Source: Lycocorax pyrrhopterus obiensis
Lineage: Eukaryota; Chordata; Aves; Passeriformes; Paradisaeidae
DNA length: 64,000 nt
Direction: 5' to 3'
Assembly (NCBI GenBank): GCA_014706295.1
Contig: JACSVZ010000011.1
Coordinates: 4,342,663 to 4,406,662, forward strand
A model generated the notes under the pieces. It ran no database searches. It saw nothing but the letters and a program-made list of their open reading frames with translations, and was not told the origin of the DNA. The stretch's first letter is position 1. The number at the start of each line of letters is the position of its first letter. Position numbers and translations under genes: made by a program. This document shows, in pieces, positions 61,938 through 64,000 of the stretch.

Positions 61938-62079
61938 CACCACCACAGGTCGCTGAGCACTCAGACTGCACCGTCACCCAGGAGTAGCTGTGTTTTCTGA
62001 CAGACGTCTTGTCTTCAATGCTGGTTTTGGCAAATGTATATTCCCAAGCAATCCCAGGATTTTTGCCTTGTAACAGGAC
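61938..62079 (-). CDS. ADAMTS18: ADAMTS18 exon: spacer end and start of TSR2
   Basis: This 142-nt exon starts in phase 0 after a tccctctgcag acceptor and ends one base into a codon before a GTAGGT donor. It encodes 47 residues plus one base. The first part, VLLQGKNPGIAWEY, is the last strand of the cysteine-poor spacer, which in this family binds matrix and substrates. A variable basic and acidic linker (TFAKTSIEDKTSVRKHS) follows. TSR2 then begins with YSWVTVQSECSATCGG. The CSATCGGG core fits the protein O-fucosyltransferase 2 consensus C-x-x-S/T-C-x-x-G, completed by the next exon. The remembered human sequence has QGKNPGIAW and VQSECS at the same places, while the linker differs. No further upstream exon is visible between here and 64000. 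Confidence 0.95.
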
Positions 62080-64000
62080 CTGCAGAGGGATATTTGGGGT
62101 TTGTTTAAAAAAAAAAAAAGGGGTGGGGGAGAGGTAAAAAAAAGGATTCTGTCAGTCTGAAGGAAGATGAACTAAACAAGATACACACAAAATGTATGTA
62201 CACACAGCATGCTTGTGAGAGGATTTTCAGGAGACCCAAAGGGAAAACCATCAAAGCAATTCCTAAGCAGCAAAGCATTGCCTGGACCAACAGCTGCAGG
62301 GCCTGTAACAGAGAGGTGCAGAAACACAGAGTCCCCTCCTGAAAATGAGGGGCAGCTGACTGAGTCAGTGAGGCAGCACTGCCTTCAGCAGAGGTGGAAC
62401 ATCACCCACAGAGCCTCCTGCACTGGCCCTGACCCAGCGGGTCCCAGCACCCACTGGGAGCCCACTGGCAGGGGCTGGACACTGCCTGGGGCACTGCAGG
62501 GCATGGATTCGGGACCTGGGGATGGGAGACATCTCCTCTCATTAGCAAGCAAAGTCCAGGCTGATCCTTCTAGCAAGGAGGAAGCCTTTGCCCACCAAGC
62601 AGGACTCAAATGCTCTCCTGGCAGAAGCTTTAACAAAGCAGCAGCACAGCTGTGGGGCTGGAGATGGCTTCCTCAGTTCTTGAGGAAGAGGGTATAAAAC
62701 ACAAGTTTCTTTCTTGTAAAAAACTCTCTTCTGTGTGGATTGGTGATGAATTTTGTTTGTAAGACCCTCAGCTGGAATTGTTCTCATGGTGATTGAAGCT
62801 GATAAAGCTTCAGTGCAGGAGAGAACCTGTCCTTGGGTCTCTACAGAGGAAAAAAGGATTGGAAAAATCTTTTATTCACTATTTCAGCATAACGTGTTAG
62901 AAAATTTATAGAAAGTATGATTACTGACCATAATACCAATCTTTTTCATTTAACTCAGGGAGCCCAGCTCTCGAGGGTGTACTATTTTAGTGGTGAATTA
63001 TATTGCAGTTTTCATTCACTGTACTCATTTCAAGACTGAATTATAATCACTGCAAGATGCATGAACATCTGACACATACCTAAATTTGGGGAGAAATTTT
63101 TACTTAACAACATTCATTTTAGAATGAAACAGAAATTTAGACAGTGAAAATTCAGACCAAATTTACATGACCTGCAGCTCAATAACGTTGAACACATGAA
63201 GGATCTGGACTGCAGAGTGTTTACTTTTCTAGAACCAAGAAAAACGGATGCTACAGTTTCCATTCTTAGTAGCCAAAGATTTTATTTCAGTCAGGGAACC
63301 TCAATAATGATCCAAACTGAGAATACAGCAATTAGGGCTGCCAAAAAGTCCAACTGCTAAAAGAGCTGTTCTTGAGTTTGAATATCGAACCCCAAGTCCA
63401 TTGGCATTAGAGTTTCCAGATAACACAGGCTGCAATAACATGTTCACTCTACTGATTACCTATGTCCAAGGACAAATTGAGACAAATATCTGAAGTGTAA
63501 AGCTTCAGAACACGTGCTTCAGAAAAAAAAAATGCAGTGTGTTAACTGCAGTAAGAACTGAGCCCTGGAATACTATTCTTCATTTAAAACAATGCCTTCC
63601 CTGGTTCTTCTTACAGACCAGAGCTCAAAATGTTGTAATTTACTTTTACTCATCCTACAAGTCTAAGGTATTAGCACAGATCTCGGCAACTTAGGCAGCC
63701 AGAAACACTTTCTCCCATTTCAGTAGGTGTTCTGTGTTCCTTCAAGTGCAGAGGCTGAAACGCTGTCTGGCCTTTTAATAAGTTGTGTCAAAGGAGGAGG
63801 AGGTTTTCTCCATACCACAAAACCTCGTGTAAGGGTTAGTCCTCATCTCATTTGATTCTGACAACTGTCATAAAACTGTGCTGTGCCACTGGCCAAAAAG
63901 CAGCAAAGTTTAAAACTTTTCTAATAAAAACATCTTGAAGTATTAGACTGAACATTTGTCTTCTGAAAGTGCTCTTTGTGACAGTGGAGGCAAGGAACAG
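62080..64000 (-). other. ADAMTS18: ADAMTS18 intron, partial
   Basis: This is intron sequence upstream of the spacer-end exon, up to the window edge. I searched the minus strand for the preceding spacer exon and saw none. It contains a poly(A) run and purine tract (62107-62147) and a GC-richer patch at 62290-62680 that is open on the plus strand but shows no domain. Confidence 0.7.

Larger units (their letters stand above)
45755..62079 (-). other. ADAMTS18: ADAMTS18 gene, 3' part (TSR2-TSR6, PLAC, 3' UTR)
   Basis: This is the 3' portion of a secreted ADAMTS metalloprotease gene read right to left. Seven coding exons join in frame to 380 residues plus a stop. Exon-start phases run 0, 1, 2, 0, 0, 0, 1, and every intron is GT-AG. 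Domain order is spacer end, five six-cysteine thrombospondin type 1 repeats, then a six-cysteine PLAC domain. ADAMTS18 is preferred over its closest paralogue ADAMTS16 because of GEWSTCSK, IQCVQK, SLCPVSTP, GRCPKN, LPWQQ-like SSPWQQ, HLVPQHGVCNHKFYG and QCCKSCT, which match human ADAMTS18 as I remember it. The family protein acts outside the cell; human loss-of-function causes an eye disorder. The catalytic half lies beyond the right edge. The lower boundary is set by the first plausible poly(A) signal and is approximate. Confidence 0.95.

Noticed and set aside
47687..62079. Assignment to ADAMTS16 in place of ADAMTS18
   Set aside because: PLAC (HLVPQHGVCNHKFYG), TSR3 (GEWSTCSK, SLCPVSTP) and TSR5 (YNMVSGWY) fit ADAMTS18 better; only the TSR4 loop is ADAMTS16-like.
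62209..62697. 162-codon plus-strand open frame in an ADAMTS18 intron
   Set aside because: GC-rich intron sequence with few stops; no domain or codon structure, and antisense to the gene.
1..64000. CRISPR arrays, operons, prophage, toxin-antitoxin or other microbial systems
   Set aside because: The window is vertebrate nuclear DNA; the tandem repeats have no spacer pattern and no microbial genes occur.

Overview
This window looks like bird nuclear DNA, probably from a passerine. It contains intron-interrupted vertebrate coding sequence and 3'-end fragments of CR1 LINEs ending in the typical bird tail (repeats of ATTCTATGATT), two of them with the 'cctggcacagggtgcccag' type of body common in songbirds. 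CpG is sparse and there are no operons, ribosome binding sites or dense ORFs, so it is not bacterial or viral. The species cannot be fixed from the sequence alone.

The only gene I can support is the 3' part of ADAMTS18, on the minus strand from about 45.75 kb to 62.08 kb and continuing past the right edge. Seven coding exons can be placed to the base, each with AG/GT borders and matching phases: 62079-61938, 60547-60421, 55907-55703, 53239-53048, 52700-52488, 51483-51336 and 47802-47687 (stop). Joined, they are 1143 nt, or 380 residues plus the stop. They encode the end of the spacer, five C-terminal thrombospondin type 1 repeats (TSR2-TSR6) and the PLAC domain. All 36 expected cysteines are present. 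An AT-rich 3' UTR of about 1.9 kb follows, with two AATAAA signals near 45.8 kb. Catalytic, disintegrin and first-TSR exons lie beyond 64 kb.

Positions 1-45.7 kb form a gene desert downstream of ADAMTS18. I found no convincing exon, tRNA, rRNA or viral gene there. It holds two clear CR1 fragments and one doubtful one, short tandem repeats and low-complexity tracts, a 31-bp minisatellite beside a broken CR1, several inverted repeats, and AT-rich blocks that look like conserved noncoding elements. The last group is only suspected and needs alignment.

I saw no new biological system. The most useful leads are the complete set of TSR O-fucosylation motifs, a TSR4 loop that resembles ADAMTS16, the match between this exon block and the reported platelet-active C-terminal fragment, the 1587-1636 hairpin, the double-GATA palindrome at 29.5 kb, and the dimeric minisatellite at 41.6 kb.
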